Shown: one piece after another, positions 21,978 through 36,900 of the stretch
Position numbering within the stretch: position 1 is the first letter of the stretch
How the letters are laid out: each line of letters starts with the position of its first letter
Assembly (NCBI GenBank): GCA_016806645.1
Contig: JACSYO010001600.1
Coordinates: forward strand, 1,958,501-2,022,500
Direction of reading: 5' to 3'
DNA length: 64,000 nucleotides
DNA from: Ophiodon elongatus
Lineage: Eukaryota; Chordata; Actinopteri; Perciformes; Hexagrammidae
Translations under genes and position numbers: made by a program
The notes under the pieces: generated by a model
What the model saw: the letters and a program-made list of their open reading frames with translations, nothing else
What the model was told of the DNA's origin: nothing
Database searches by the model: none

Positions 21978-24900
21978 AGTACTGGTTTGAAGGGGGTGAA
22001 CAAGGAGGTCAGCACTGCTGACTGGCCTCTCCTCTGCCCTGCCATTCTGTCTAGTTAGTACCGGACTCTCCCCCTGAGTTATGTGACCCCCACTCCGTTG
22101 CCCGGGGCACGCTGTCTGTGATGACTAAATGAAGGATCCTCCTCTTGAACATGTAAGTTCACAGGGCAGGGCAACACATCACGAGGTGCGGCAGGAGGGG
22201 GGGGGGGGGTTTGAAATGGCCGCGCTCGGGACGGAGAATCCTAGCGGAATAACAGAGAGGCTGGAATAATAAGTGAGGGGATATTTTTGGGGGGAAAATG
22301 TGGAGAAAATTAAAAACTATCAAATTAGACAAGGCTACGAGATATCCTATTGGAGCGAGTGGCCTGCGAACTGCGCCAGCTCTTCTTACTCTGCTAAACT
22401 TTTGCATTCGCCTTGACTTCCAGATGTATTAGTTCAGCTATTCCACCAAGACCGCAGACTAATCCTTTTCATGGTGACTGTCTTCTCCTATTGTTATTGT
22501 ATCCTTTAATGACAAATATACTGTTACGATAAAAGGGATGCCATTGGTTTTGACCGGAGACTGGCTACCTCAGTGGAACATGATCTTTCATGCAGATTAT
22601 TAATGTATGAATAATGTTCTGAGTTTTAGGTGAAGACCTCCAAGTTGCTTTGCACTGGATGCTTCTGAGGAGGAGGAGGATTACTTTGGCTGACGAGCTG
22701 TAGAGCGCCACGGCTCTGGCCGGGGAGTTTTAATAAGAACCCACAGATGAAGCCAGCATCTCTAGCTTGCTAGTAAAGCTGGTACATATTGAACTAGTTA
22801 CAAAGAACATGATCTCAGAGGTAGCGAGTTTCAGAGGTGATTTTTATTCATTCAGGTGCTTCTCCTCACACAGTGTAGCCTACAGCAACGTTGCGAAACA
22901 TTCAGGTTCATCGCGTTAATTATGTGGAACAAACTCGGGCAAATGCAATTTGCTGCACTATTAGGAATCTTGGAAAGCATACACCAACATATGATTATGA
23001 TTTTGCCATCCCTCAGAGCATCAATCTCCATAGACTTTAACAAAAACAAGGGGAAATTCCTGTTAATATGAAATCCAACAAAACCATTTTAGCTTTATAT
23101 ATTATATTTCTGTCTGTTTTTGGAGGAAGCGTGGCTTCAGCACACCCACACATACTCTTGTTAGTGATTGCAAGGTTACTGAGCAGCTTGGTTGGAGTTG
23201 TCAGTCCCTGGCAGGGGGCAGGTATTGCAGAGCGTTGCTGTTATACTCCAGTGGAGGTGGCTCCCTTTGGGGATTTACAGGGGCAGTGGAAGCCACGGTG
23301 ATGGGAGAAGAAAAATGGAGGCAGACAACAGTGCCTTCCACTGAGCTCGTCGTTATTGAATGACATTCTTAAAATAAACGGCCCAAATGGTTCCTTAACC
23401 TCGGCGCTCTGGGCTGAGAATGCTTCGAGAACGACAAAATAGAAGGGAGTTTGAACTGTCTCACAGTTTCTCATCTGTCGTGATATTAAAAGTCTTACAC
23501 CCAGAGGGAAGGCAATGATTAAATGGGTGTTACTGCTTTGCAATTATGCATTTCACATTAGAAGGCTCTTAATAATACTCTTCACTGAAATGTATTACCT
23601 TCATTATAGTCTTATTCATGTCTGATTTCTGACAAAGTGAAAGAATTTAATTGGAGACCTGAGTGTACACGAAGTGTTTTAGTTCAGCATTGCGTCGTAT
23701 ACTGTGATATACTGAACACTTTTATAAGATAATAGGACGTGATTTAGACAGTGAAATAGTAATATTTTATCTCAGAGTTATTTCTCATGCAGGAATAAAG
23801 CCTTTATAGTCAGTACTGAATTTAAATGCTGTGTAATGCTGGTACCTGTAGTTGTTGTCCTCTCCATCTACGTAGAAGCGATCGTAATGTGAGAACGCTT
23901 CATTCCCTTCCCTGTCTTTTAGCTGGACATGCAGACTGTATTCTTGGGAGCTGGTCAGCTTGTGGATGATATCATTCCCCAGCCAGTGTTCCCCAGTCGG
24001 CTCTCCAAAGCCCTGGATTAGACACAAAGACAGAGAAACAATGGAACAAGAAACTAGTCTAACAAGGGGGTTGTTTTTACTAGGGACCTGCCAAGCCCCT
24101 TTTTAGAGTTAATATGAAAATGACCTTCAACTTAAGAAGTCACGTTTATCATTTTTGATGGACAGTCCACTGAGTTCATGAAGATAAATACTCCACTCTC
24201 AAAGCAACGGACCAGTCAACTGAGACTTGAATTTTACCCTAATATCCTACAAATGTTCTGTCTGTGCAACCAACACCTTTACAACACAGTCACATCCTGG
24301 CTTTGGGGACACATTAGGGGTGGAAAGGTACACAAAAGTCACGGTTTCGGAAGGTACCTCTATTTCGCGGTCAGGGTTTGGTATGTTTTCGGTACAGCAG
24401 GAAAAAAAAAAAAAATAATAATGATACTACTACTAATAATATTACTTTTATTTTTTGTTCATATGCAACAGTGGCTCATTGGCTCTGACTTACTGCAATA
24501 GCTGAGGCACTCAAAAACTGGCATGTTGTCAATAAGAAAAAATAAATAACCAAAATAAATATCCAAATGTTTATAACATAAATGCAATGCTCCATGAGAA
24601 CTGACCTACGGACTGACTAATATGTAGAGGTGAACTTTTTTCCATGCGCTTTAATTCAATATTGTCTGCGACAGAGTGTGGTCGCCTACATGCAGCGACT
24701 AGCACTCTAAAGCATTAGTCATTGCTTTGACTGTCTGACTGTGGAGATTGTCCACAACAATTATGGTTATGGGTCAAACGGCATTCTCCAATGCCATCAT
24801 TCAAACATCAATTTATTGAATATGTTGAGTAGGACTTATGTTCATTCCTCCAGTAGAGTTCAGAGATGAGCATTGAAGCTGTTATGACAGTTTTCCATTC

Positions 24901-27900
24901 ATGTATCAACCATTTGTGTATTATGCAGTGATGGTTTGGAATATAAAGTAACCGGCACAAAAGAGAAGTGTCAAGGACATGGCTCTGCACCGGGAGTCAA
25001 TGTTGGATGACGTTAGCAGGTTGACGGCACAGTAATATGAAAGTGATTTCAGCATTAAATGAAAAAAGAAAACAGACACAGTGAGCCACACAGGCATGAT
25101 TGGTTTGACAGAAATTGTTTCGCTGTGGGAATGGATGCCGTCTCTCCAGGGAAGTGATAATAACATGCAACGTTCATTCAAAGAGACTGCTCAAGATGAG
25201 GGACATAATGTGGCTTCTGCCCGGGCTGTCAAATTTTAAAATGTCACTCGTTTGACTGACGCAGGCGGATGTTCAGAGCCCATGGAATCACAGTGTGATA
25301 AGGCCAAACGAATTTGAGAATCCATATGTTACCTGACAATCAATAAGCATGTATCCGTTAATACCAGCTAACTGTGCATGCTCAAACACTACATGTGCAG
25401 ATATATTGCTGGGATGATAAGCAACGAAGAAATGTTTGCAGTTTGTGGGAGTGAAGCTGGAGCGAACTGCTGTTCTGCTGTCACGGAGAGGGCACAACAC
25501 GCAGAAACGCTCTCTAAGCCCAACCAAACCAAGAACAGAAAACCATCTCCTACAAAAAAAAAATGCAACACGCTGATCCCCACCACAGCCATATTTGGAG
25601 TGCTGGCTATCTGTTTTCATTAACCGACACAAGATGCCTTTTTTTCTTCTCCTTAATCGGACTAGAGACTACGGTAGACTGAACTGAGCTAACAACACAG
25701 TGTTTTGTTTGTAGCTGCTAATGAAGAAACAGTATATTAATATATGGAGAAGCCATGCACATCTCCAGGTAACGCAGATAATGATTAAATGTATATGAAT
25801 GTTTTACGCTATCGCAACATGTCCATTACTTGTACATTGCAATGACACAGAATATAAGCAAAGCAGATCTAAAACCAGTACAAAAAAAGAACTCTATAGC
25901 TAACCTTAGTTATTCTAACTAATATTATATTAATTAGTTAGGTTATATAGGATTTACATGCAGTTGATTAAGACCAAGCTGTGTGTAAATTAATTATTAA
26001 TATCTGCCACCTGTCCTGTATAATGCATTTATCGGCATTTATTTTATTTTTCTCTATAATTTCACTTGAAACTGTTGTCAATTTTGTACGTTCTTAATAA
26101 AATGAGATAATACTTTTCATTTGGCAGGTATTGAATTGACACAGAAGTACAAAAATAGGGTTTAGACAGAGGTTCTTTTTTTTTTTTTCTTTTTTTTTTA
26201 GCATTCTTTGTTCAGTCTAATGGAAGAAAATGTTCTCCTTGTTTACCTCTGAATTCTCTGTCACTTTAACTCGCTGTCAAACTCTCTGTTTGTTATTGGT
26301 CTTAAGTGAGAGTGAATAAATACCAAGAGCTTGGCGCATCTATCTTTTGACCAGCACGGCCTGGGTGCAACATTTGGTCAACACTGACCACAGTTTCTGA
26401 GAATATGGAGCGTGGGCTGAGGCAGTGAACCATTTAATATACGTTATCTGCCATCTACAGGGCCCCTGTTCTCCCACGCCCCAACTGGAACCAAATATTT
26501 ATCATCCACTTGTAAAAATATAGCTTTTGAAAGAGTTTTGTTCAGCTTTTATTTATTCTTCTGTCTCTCTCCTTCTGCTTGCAGTCACAGTCCTCTCTCT
26601 CATTCTATTTTCAATCCAAGTTGTAGCAACTGATTTGTTGGCGTGGGTGAGAGACAAATTGCCACTCCGCTCAATCCCAAACTAGCCACTCTCATTTGTT
26701 CTGTGTGTAATTTAACACCGTCGGAAAGGCTTGCAGGCATATGTTTTTCTCTGTTGCGCCAACGGAACATCGATTCGATTACGAAATCTCCGTGATGAGG
26801 TTCAGAAAAAGCATTATCTAAATGTAAGTCCAAACGAAAACAAAAGCCAAAAGGTGTTGAAAGAGGCTTGATTCTGCCAGAGCGCTGGAACAACTTCATA
26901 GTCTCTCGTGTAGAATTTTATTAGATCCAGTTTGTTTTTTCGGAGCTTGGCATGCAATTACGTTCATCACTACGCAAGCATTCCCTCACAAAAGCTATTG
27001 GGATTAAGGATGGGTACAAACAGAAGTGCTCTGTGTGTCATTGAAGTGCGTGTGCGTGCGTGTGCGTGCGTGTGCGTGCGTGTGCGTGTGCACGCATAAG
27101 CGTCTGTATAAGTGTGTGTGTGTGTGTGTGTATATATGGGTGTGTGGGAGGATGACGGCGAGAGGGAACGAGAGCAGGTGCAATAACATGGGGGGGTTGG
27201 TAGAGTGCGCGAGGGCGGCCAAATGCAACAACTCCGGGTCACCTGGGATCACAAGCTCGCCGGTATCCCACGCCTCTCGGTGCCAAATCGCCCGTGGACC
27301 CGTTATTGGAACCTCCTGTCCAGTCCCACAATACTGATCCATTCTGCCTAATGCTGATAATGATGCACTTTAACCCTACCCCCTGCAGAACTCACCATTT
27401 TGTAATCTCTCCACCCACGATGGAAGTTCACGGAGCCGTTTCTCCGATGCTGCAGCACGGTCCACCCACCACCTCTAGTCTTCATGTCGCAGAACACCTG
27501 TGGAAATGAAGGCAATTTACCAGACGCTTCTATTTCCTGTGTCTGTGGGGGGGGGGGGACAACATTATTGCATTTTTAATACTGAAAGAAAAGTATCTAA
27601 ATAAAAAAAGTTTTGCTTGGTCACATTCTCTGCTTTCTATACCTAGTTGATGACAAAATATGTCTTGATCAAATCAGGAAACTATCTTATTCACTTTAAA
27701 GGAGCAATAATTGCTTGTTTTTGCCACAAGTGGTAAACACAACATTGACATATTATCACCTGATGGCAAACACCTTATTTGCTACAATCCTTTTTACACA
27801 TTCACCAGATACACGGCATTATTTCGGAGTTGCGTTTTAAGCCACTTTGGCAATTGCAAGTCCAATATTCAGCCTCCCTTGATCTCCACAGCTGCTGAGG

Positions 27901-30900
27901 GAAATATCCGGCTCTGTAGCAGCCAAATGCCCCACTGCGTTAACCAGCTAGTCCCTTACAGTGATTGGCACTGGGCCAAGTGTATGGTGGGTATTTCACA
28001 GCCTTTTCACTTTCACTAGCAAACAACTATCTGCTGTTTTTGGAAACAACGTTAATGAAACTGAGCCAAAACAGTACATTTTTGGGGTGAAAAAGCAAAA
28101 CAATAAGCAGAGAGAAGACAATCATAGGAGATCTGCAGAGCTACTAAAGATGACACCTTTCATATAACACGCAATGTTACGTCCCAGGTGGGATGGAAAA
28201 ACTAACATATCAGCACATTCTCTAAGGGGGGGGGGGTTGAAGAGGAGACATCTTCGTTTTTTGTGTTGCATACATTGTTCTCTTTCTTACTTGGCTTCAC
28301 ATTTTGCCACATGTAGATATGTCTCGGAGAACAAATAGGACTGGAGTGCACTCGCTCATCTAAAGACAGAATTGGACATGTAGACTTGTTTGTGTACTTG
28401 TTTTACATATTTTGAGGTGTTTGACTGGACATATTCCAGCCCCTCTTGTATCGTGATGACATGGGTCACAAGGGGCTGGTAAGATTAGATCCTTTGTAAT
28501 TGAACAAGTGTATTCAGTGTGCATACCTTTAAGGCTACAGGGGGGGGACTTTGTCAATTTTCTTAGGCACTTTGTTTGAATCTCAAAATTATTTGCAATG
28601 TTGTCGAATCGATAGGGCTGGGCAATAATACAGCCCTAACTCAATGATACACAGTTAAATTGTCTAAATTGATAATAACAAGCACACACTAACTCAAATT
28701 TCTCAGAAAAAACTATTATCAAACTATTATTTGAATCTGATTACTCTGTACTTGTGTGCATGCTAGGGCTATTCCAATTGCAGATCGTCGTTGATTCATA
28801 TCCGATACAGATTGTTTTTGTTGTTTTGTTATAGCAGCTGGTATGCAAGGCTCAAGAAAAACATTTTAACCACTGTACCAATAATAATTTCAACCGCTCT
28901 GAAGTCGGTGTAAACCGTTAAAGTCTTCTTTCGTGGTTATTTGCGTAAAAACACACAATTCAAATGATTTGGGAATAAATAATTATATTTGTATTGATAA
29001 AAACGCAGGGCTCGTGGATCAACTTCGGTCCATTACACCACTAGTACATGCACATGAACATAGTTGGTGCATATTCACTTTTGCACTAAGGTTCCTAATT
29101 AGATGAGAAAATACTCAAACTTTAGATTTCTCTCAGTATTTAATTCACACAGGACTAGGCCTATACATAAATACGCATTAGCATATGGATTCGTATAAAC
29201 TACTCATTTATTGAAGTACCATAAAACCTGCTATATATAACGTGATGTACTGTACGTCATTTTCGAGATATAAAATGACCTATACCAGGATAGAAGATGT
29301 TGGCCATATCGCCCAGTCAGTGGCATTTCTGACTCAATAACAACCTCCACAACCTGCGATGTGGTCAATTACTGATGAGACCAAATTGATTCACTTGGCT
29401 GGTTGCTTGAACGTTGTCCACCACACAAACCGCCCTGACCTGTCTCAAGAGCCGGGCAGTGCGGATGCTGGTATGTGGACAGCATTCAAAGGGGTCTCTC
29501 TATTTCGCCAACTCCAAGTGGCTGCTGTCTTCTGCTAGAAATGAAATGAAAGTTTCCAGCGCTTTCCCAGAATAGGAATGCTAAATCAAGGTCAAAAGGC
29601 ACTCCGGTCTTTTACCTCTGAAAACAGGGTAGACTGGCCACATGCTGTGGTTTTTCTCTGGCACATTAAGCTAAACTTGTGGCTTTACAGGCACACACTG
29701 AATACAAAAACACGATCTTAAAATAGAGTAATTTAAGTCTTTTCCCAAATGTGGTCGTTATTCTGATTCAGACCAGATCCATATTTAATACTCCATTCAC
29801 TTATTATTAGCCAAGGAGTCAGTTAGGGACAACACACATTCGAACAAAATGCAAAAAATCCAGACAATTTGAGCAGTATTTAGTGTTTTTTAAAAATAAA
29901 TTATATTATGCTGTCGCTCAAGGCTTTCATGGGACACAATTGTTGAACCACAATGTGTGCTCAGAGAGAAGCCCTAATGTGTTTAATCTTATGAGCCCTT
30001 AGCATAATGTAGCTCTCAAAAGCACGCACAACAGACTTCTGAAATATTAAAAAATAAATCCAATCCAAACTATGAATTATTTGGTTCGTAAACATCATCA
30101 TTATTCACAACCTTGGTGATTATAACATACATAGATGGATGCATTCCACAAATATCTGTATGCTTTTTGTCACTTGTTCAGCCGAGAAAGCCCGCTCTCC
30201 ACTTTGAAAATATAGGGCAATTTGTATCTGCCCCATTTTTACGCAGCCACCCAGATTGCCAGCCACATTGGAATTAGATGGCATAGATTGAAAGCAGCAA
30301 TGATTTTGGGAGTACTAACTCGCATCAGTGGAAAACGCACATTGGCCCCGGTTGGCAGGAAACACATGGCACCAGTGCCTAACACCTGGCTGCCTTGCCC
30401 ACAGGAAATGAGGAGGAAGAGCAGGGGAAAACACAGGCGGTGGGAGATGGTGCCAACCAGCAAAGTAGACTGAAAGTAATGAATAACAAAAAAAATGTTT
30501 CACTGCCATCTTTCTTTGTCTGTGGTAACTCTTGAGTGTGAAGATCCCGGCCAGGAATGCGAGCCGTTATTCAAAGAAGGGATAGCCTGCTGGTGGAGGC
30601 CACGGTTCAGTTAGCAAGAGCTAGCTACTTCAGGTCAGCGGAGGTTCCTCTTCAGCTTTTCTGACTTTGCATTCAGCAGTGCACACTCACTCACCATGAA
30701 GCCTGTGGGGCATAATGCTCCATGTTGCTTATTATTTTGGCCCTGTGTAACCCAGCATGGCATTTCCATTCACCTCTTCACCAAAAAGCCCCGGCACATT
30801 ACCATTACATCAGACTAGTTTGTCCTTCCAGTGTTTACCGGAAAAAAAGCATGTGACAAGTCCTCAGAATGTCATTCTGTAGTTTGTATGAGCTTGAGGC

Positions 30901-33900
30901 TGGGCAAAAAGAAATGATCCCATTGTTAAGTACTGAAAGAGAAATGGATAAAATGTCTTACAAAGAAAAAAAAGTTCCATGTCGCAGTCAGTCAGGTGAT
31001 ATTTGCAAGAAAAGGTCAATGACCTTTAAAGCCTTACTACCTTGACAGTCTGCGTCGAGTTATGGAGGCGTATGCCATATAATCCACTCTCTGTCACTCC
31101 AGATCGCAGGATCTCCGCACAGTCCCTGAAACTCCGCGGCTCCTCCTTGGCCATATTGAAGATTTCTGCAAAAACATGCAGAAGTGTATATTTACAGATG
31201 GCAACCTTATGGGCTCTGCACACAGATCCCAGCCCCATATCTACGATATCTTGTAATGTTAAGCCCCGGCTTAAGCCTGCAATATCTGCAGTGCATGCAT
31301 GCACGTAGTGTGTCTGGGATTTGAAATACAAGCTGTTGTATGTGATGTTTTTCATTTAATATTTTAATTTTGTAGCCTAAATCACAAATCACATGCTCAT
31401 TAATTTAAGTGCTATAGATGTCATCTTTTGCCTAAATTAAATTCTGGTGTTTATCGATGCTTTAGTCTTTTTTTTTTTTTTTGCCGCAAGTAATGAATCA
31501 TAGGAAATGCAATATATAATTGTATGCTAAATACTCGCAAGTGAGAGCTCTTTCCTCTATTTCATATTGAGTAATATTTGTTAATCTCTGTTGAACCCAC
31601 GTGGCATTTTCATCATGCAAATGTGTATCTTGCGCACGCATTAAGGGGCGAATGCCTCCGCCTCACCGTTGCAGCGGTTGGCCATAGCCAGCAGCTGCTG
31701 AACAGTGTCTGTGAGCACGGCCTGCTGTTTCTGTAGTGAGGTGCTGTTGAGCGTGGAGCTGACCAGCTCACCCTGGAGCTGACTGACCAGTCGACTCTGC
31801 CGCTCCACAAGCTCCTGAAGCTGCTGCTTTTCGCTCTGCAAGCCCTGCAGCTCCTTCCCGTACCGAGTCTCCAGCGCCAAGAGCCTCTGTTCCAGGAAAC
31901 TGCCCAAGACGAAAAAACAAAACAAAGGAAAAAGCACAAAAATCACTGTGTCTGGTATTTTGCTCATTTTCCTGAAATCATCTGGAGAAAAGTGAAAATA
32001 AATCGGAAGACGTAACACTGTATCGAGTTAAGCTGCATCTAGAATCGTGTGGGTGGCAGACGACAGAAGGAGTGGGTGCATATGGAAAATGCATCTGTTC
32101 GACATTTACCTACCTCAGCGGAGGTTGCACAAACTTGCACATTTACATGATGATGACTAATAGACAACAATGCGACAGGCTCATTGGGCTAACATCATAT
32201 AAACACCTGTACTGCAGCAGCAGATGGGACTGCATGCTAAGCCTCTCAATCACAGCCATCAGGCAACAATCTGACTGCGTGTGTGTGTGTGTGTGTGTCT
32301 GCACAAGCGCCACACCCCCCACTTCCAAATGAAGATCATAAATCCCTGCAGCCTGATCTTTATGGCTTTGACTAACGACTATGCAGTAGTTATTTATTGA
32401 AACAATCCAGCCACCCAGATTGAACAAGCTACTTTTCAGCCCTGTGCCCACGCAACTGCCACACTAAACGTGTATCCTCGATCTCTCACTTTAGGCGGCG
32501 ACTCAGCATGTGGCCCGGAATGAAAGCTGGATCAATCCAAATCATTTTTTAACATCACTTCAATTTCATATTTGCCTTGTGGGGGGGGAACACTCTATAA
32601 AAGTGGCAAAGCAGGCTAACAATTTGTCCTCCATTATGTGTATTTTACCTTGAGGAACAGTCGAAGGGAAAAGTGCAGCGGTAAACCAGCACAGCGATGT
32701 TTGTACAGTAAGAGGGTTTGACAAAAAAAACACATTATTTTCGGATCACATTGCATTCTGGGCAATTAAACTGTTATGCTTATGATATTGCGTTATTTAT
32801 TATCATTGAAATACATATTGCTATTAGACTGCTCTTGCCCTCTAGCCGCAAAATGCTGCACTTCCTGCCATAGTATTTTACATCTAAGGCTTATGAAAAC
32901 AAACATGTCTTTCAGCTCTTTTTAGTTGGCAGTAATTCAAGAACTGGCCCCATCGCATCAAGGATCAGCAGCAGTAGCCCCCAACAACCACTGCGGTTCC
33001 CTTTTTTATTTCACAGCTGCTTGGCAGCAAATCTACTTTGCCCTTTCTAATTTCATGCGTCCCCTCATGGTGTTTACTTGTGAAGTAATGTATAAATGTA
33101 TTTGCATTGAAGTACGAGGGCCAAGAGGGCAGAGCAGGGCCAGATGTGTAACAGGTGTTGGAGCTGGGGCACTGTGTTCTCCCAGTCACACTTGGTACAG
33201 ATGGATGGGATGATAAACAATCAAAACACCCGCTCCCTTTCACACCGCCCAACACCCCGTCCTTAACCTCTGCTGGCCCCACTTTGACCTTGTGTTCCTC
33301 GAGAGAAGAATGGGAAACCCCTCCTAACACGCTCTGCCTATTCAATGGCAAACACACACAGGCTTACACAATGCACATTATATGGTCGTTAAGTGCCCTG
33401 TTCGTCAGAGCAATTCAACATATTTTCTTCCGGTAGTTGGATGAAATGGACTGGTTGTGTACAGTATTTTACGCTGCTGCAGGTCTTGCTATTTGCCGCC
33501 AAATGTCACGTGGCTTTTTCATGAGAAAACATTCCTTAAAATCAACTACCACAGTGCTCATGAGGAGATGTGTGAAATGTTTCCTACAGCAGCCACGGCA
33601 GCTCATTTGGGATCAGCAAAGGAAAAGCAGCAGCTAAACGGACCTAAAAAATAGCGCCATCTACAGTAACCAAAGACTCACTAACAGAAAATCCATGTGA
33701 AAGCTATTTGACATTAAGGGTATAAGCGCAGTTCTTTACTGATGGGTGATTTTCTGGAAAATGAAAAGCAAAAATAACCTTGTGATGAGAAAAGAAGTGC
33801 CTCGTAAATTACAAACTTACAATCCATGAAAGATCTGAAAATGAAGTTCCTGTACACCGTAAAAATATCATATCCTGGAAATCTTGCAGTGCCTAAAAAA

Positions 33901-36900
33901 TGACTTGCCTGAATAATCTTTTGAAGCGTGTGTTTTCACCTGTTTTTATCACTGAGGCGTGAGATCTCTTGAGTCTGCAGGAGAATATGTTTCTCCAGCC
34001 GGTTAGTGAAGAGCGAGTACTCGAGCAGCTGTATCTCCAGGCGACTTGTCTGGTTTAACACCTATAGATTGATGAAAACAGAACAATAACTCTATCACAT
34101 TATATGCAGTGTTGAAGAATGGATGAGAGTGATGACAGACTGATTGACTGGGGGTGGGAGGGGGGTGGGGGGGGTATGGCTGTAAAGCACCCTGGGGGAT
34201 AAACAATGTCGCAAAGAACTTCACAAGGCCCATAATGCTTCAGTCTTTGATCTGACAATGAAAACGTGAGCAAGAATTATCTCCCATGCACCTGTGCCAT
34301 GTTTTGAAGTTGCAGATGAAACACAAAACTTGAACAAAGCAGCGCCGATATTTGTTCAGATCGCAGTTTCATATCGACTCTGATAAGAGCAAAAGAAAGC
34401 ACGAGGAACAAAACGGCCCAATCTGTAATAACAGCTCCGTGGCATGATTAAAGACACATCTGTGTTGTGCTACTGAGCTATATGTTTTAATTGGCTGGTT
34501 GTCAGACGCCAAGCTCAATTCATTGTGTCAATCAGAGCCTGTAGAACCAAATACCAGCTGTTTTTGAAAGCGGTTGCCGCCACCTTTGGGCATGGCTTGT
34601 CGGCGGGTTACATCTGATTTACATTTAATTAGCAATTCGCCAAGTGTTTCCCAAGTAACATCATTTGTTTTTGCTTGGTGTGATCCCCCCCCAGAGTTGT
34701 TCATTTGGATTGGCTGGAAACAAGTTAGCCCTGGCTCACTCAAATGCTTCCTGATGGGCTCACCTGGGTCTCAACGTCTGTCAGTTTGCGGGTCTGCTCC
34801 GCTGATTGGCTGAGGAGGTTGGTTCCCATTTCTAGCATGGCAGCTGTCTGGGTGTGTACCGCAGTGCTTTTCATTTCCTCCATCCCAGAGCGCACATTCT
34901 CCTGGATGAAGTTCTCCAGCTGTACAGGGAACAAGCAGACTCTGAGAATATTATATTGCACGTCACATTCCTTAGTTTCATTGTGGTGATAATCATATTT
35001 TAGAAGGTAATACATTCACTGACAGCTTGATGCAGTGTGAAAGTAGCAACCCTAGAGTCATCCGTCTTTTTCACCTCAATTTTGTCAGGTACTGTGATGG
35101 AGTCATTGAATATAGTACCCCTACGGCACTGACAGTGTCTTGACCATATATCCATCTGCAGATGTACCTCAGGCATAAACTAATCCGTGCAATTTAGCAC
35201 TGTATAGGAATTTCAAAAAGAGCAGTAATGATATACAGCCAACAGGCTGACATGAAATACGTGTGCAGGACTTCAGGGATAGTCACCTACACTCTAATCA
35301 ATTACAAGGTCAGATAAAGAAGCATTGGCAAAACCCATTATATGTTGCAGAGGGAGTAAAAATAGGATGGCATCCTTCTTGCTCCAATAAATAGATTTTC
35401 TTATTAATGTGGTCGATTTCAGCAAACGGAATCTGGAAGACAAATTCGGCCTTCAATACTGTGAACGATGGGATTTTGTTTGACGTTTAACGGGCAATGG
35501 CCTGTGCATTGCAATAAAACAAAGTAGAATATCGAACTGGAGAACATTAATATCAACATTATGACTTTTGTGGGGATAAAATATCAGACTTTACTCGTTA
35601 AACCACATGACTGGAAAATGAAGTCTCGAAGGAGAAAGCATTCAGAAGTATCCAGGTAATGAGTGGTTATTCACAAAAATCGAAGAGATTTCAAATGAGA
35701 CTACGATTGTTTGTTTTTTCAATACAAATGTGTATCTCAGACAGGAATGGGGTTATGATAATGTATCGACACAGAAGAGGGCTTTTTTTTTTACTTATTA
35801 TTTAATATAATAATAGTAATCTCAGTGGGCAAACAGAGATAAATCTGCAATTAAATAGTTTGCCTGCAAGTAATCTTTCTCTCTTTGTCTCTTTGTCTCT
35901 TTGGATATTGGTAGATACCAAGTACCAATCCAGTACCAGTGTTTAATAATTAACTGTATGCCTCGGTGTATGGAAGTGACTGGAATCATTCTTTTATTTG
36001 TAAGGACACATCAGGCTTGACTAAAACATTGCACGTCTAACTCTGTGAAATAATAAGAAACGTATATATACATAGATAATATACATTTACTGAAATAACA
36101 AATGAACAGAAATTACAATTCAAGTGTAAACATTTAGTGATGTATGAATAAATTGGTCAAAACTTTTGATTATAATTCCACTATGTAATATCTAGCTTTT
36201 TGAGTCGGTATCGGCCCGGTATATCTGTTATTGGTATTGTTGCGGCTCTATTCTCTTACTTCCTCCTGATCTCTCTCACTATCTCCCTCTTTGATTCAAA
36301 CTCTCCCTCTTCCTCCCCCGTGCTCTATTTAAATACATTTCTCACATTTTGCTACTTAAGGACAACTGAGACAGCAGAAAACAAATCCCTCCACAATGAA
36401 GTTTATGAAGAGATTACCAAGCGGATTATGGCCAACTCCAAAGGAAGAACCAACGATCCCTGCATCATAATCAGCCTATTTATTGAATCTGCCACAAGTC
36501 GCCTGTCCAAAGTGTTCATGTTACAGCCTTTTGTGATACAACTCGATCCAGAGGTCTTGATACACTACATCTCTCACTGCCAAGTGCATTAATTGCAGCT
36601 CTGTCACATGCTGCACTAGGCCGCCAGATAAATCACATTTGGGATGTAGCATAAGTCTGTGTTATTGTGTCTAAAAGGGTTCAGGGCTGAAAATCATTGG
36701 AGCTGGATCGCTTTCTGTCCTAATTATCGACCCAATAGACATATTTGTTCTCAGTTACTACTACAGAGTAGAGGGGAAACATATATGCACGGTGTTTTGG
36801 GTAATCATGATGATGAGTAGGATGGCTATGATTGTGACGATCGGGAATTGTTATGTTTCCATGAAAATGGCGACTTTATTGATATGTCATTGCAACACCA

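Noticed and set aside
36200..36592. 130-codon plus-strand frame with a hydrophobic start
   Set aside because: It lies inside angpt4 intron 1, partly in sequence resembling a dispersed repeat (ggtatcggcccggtata). No exon boundaries or family match.
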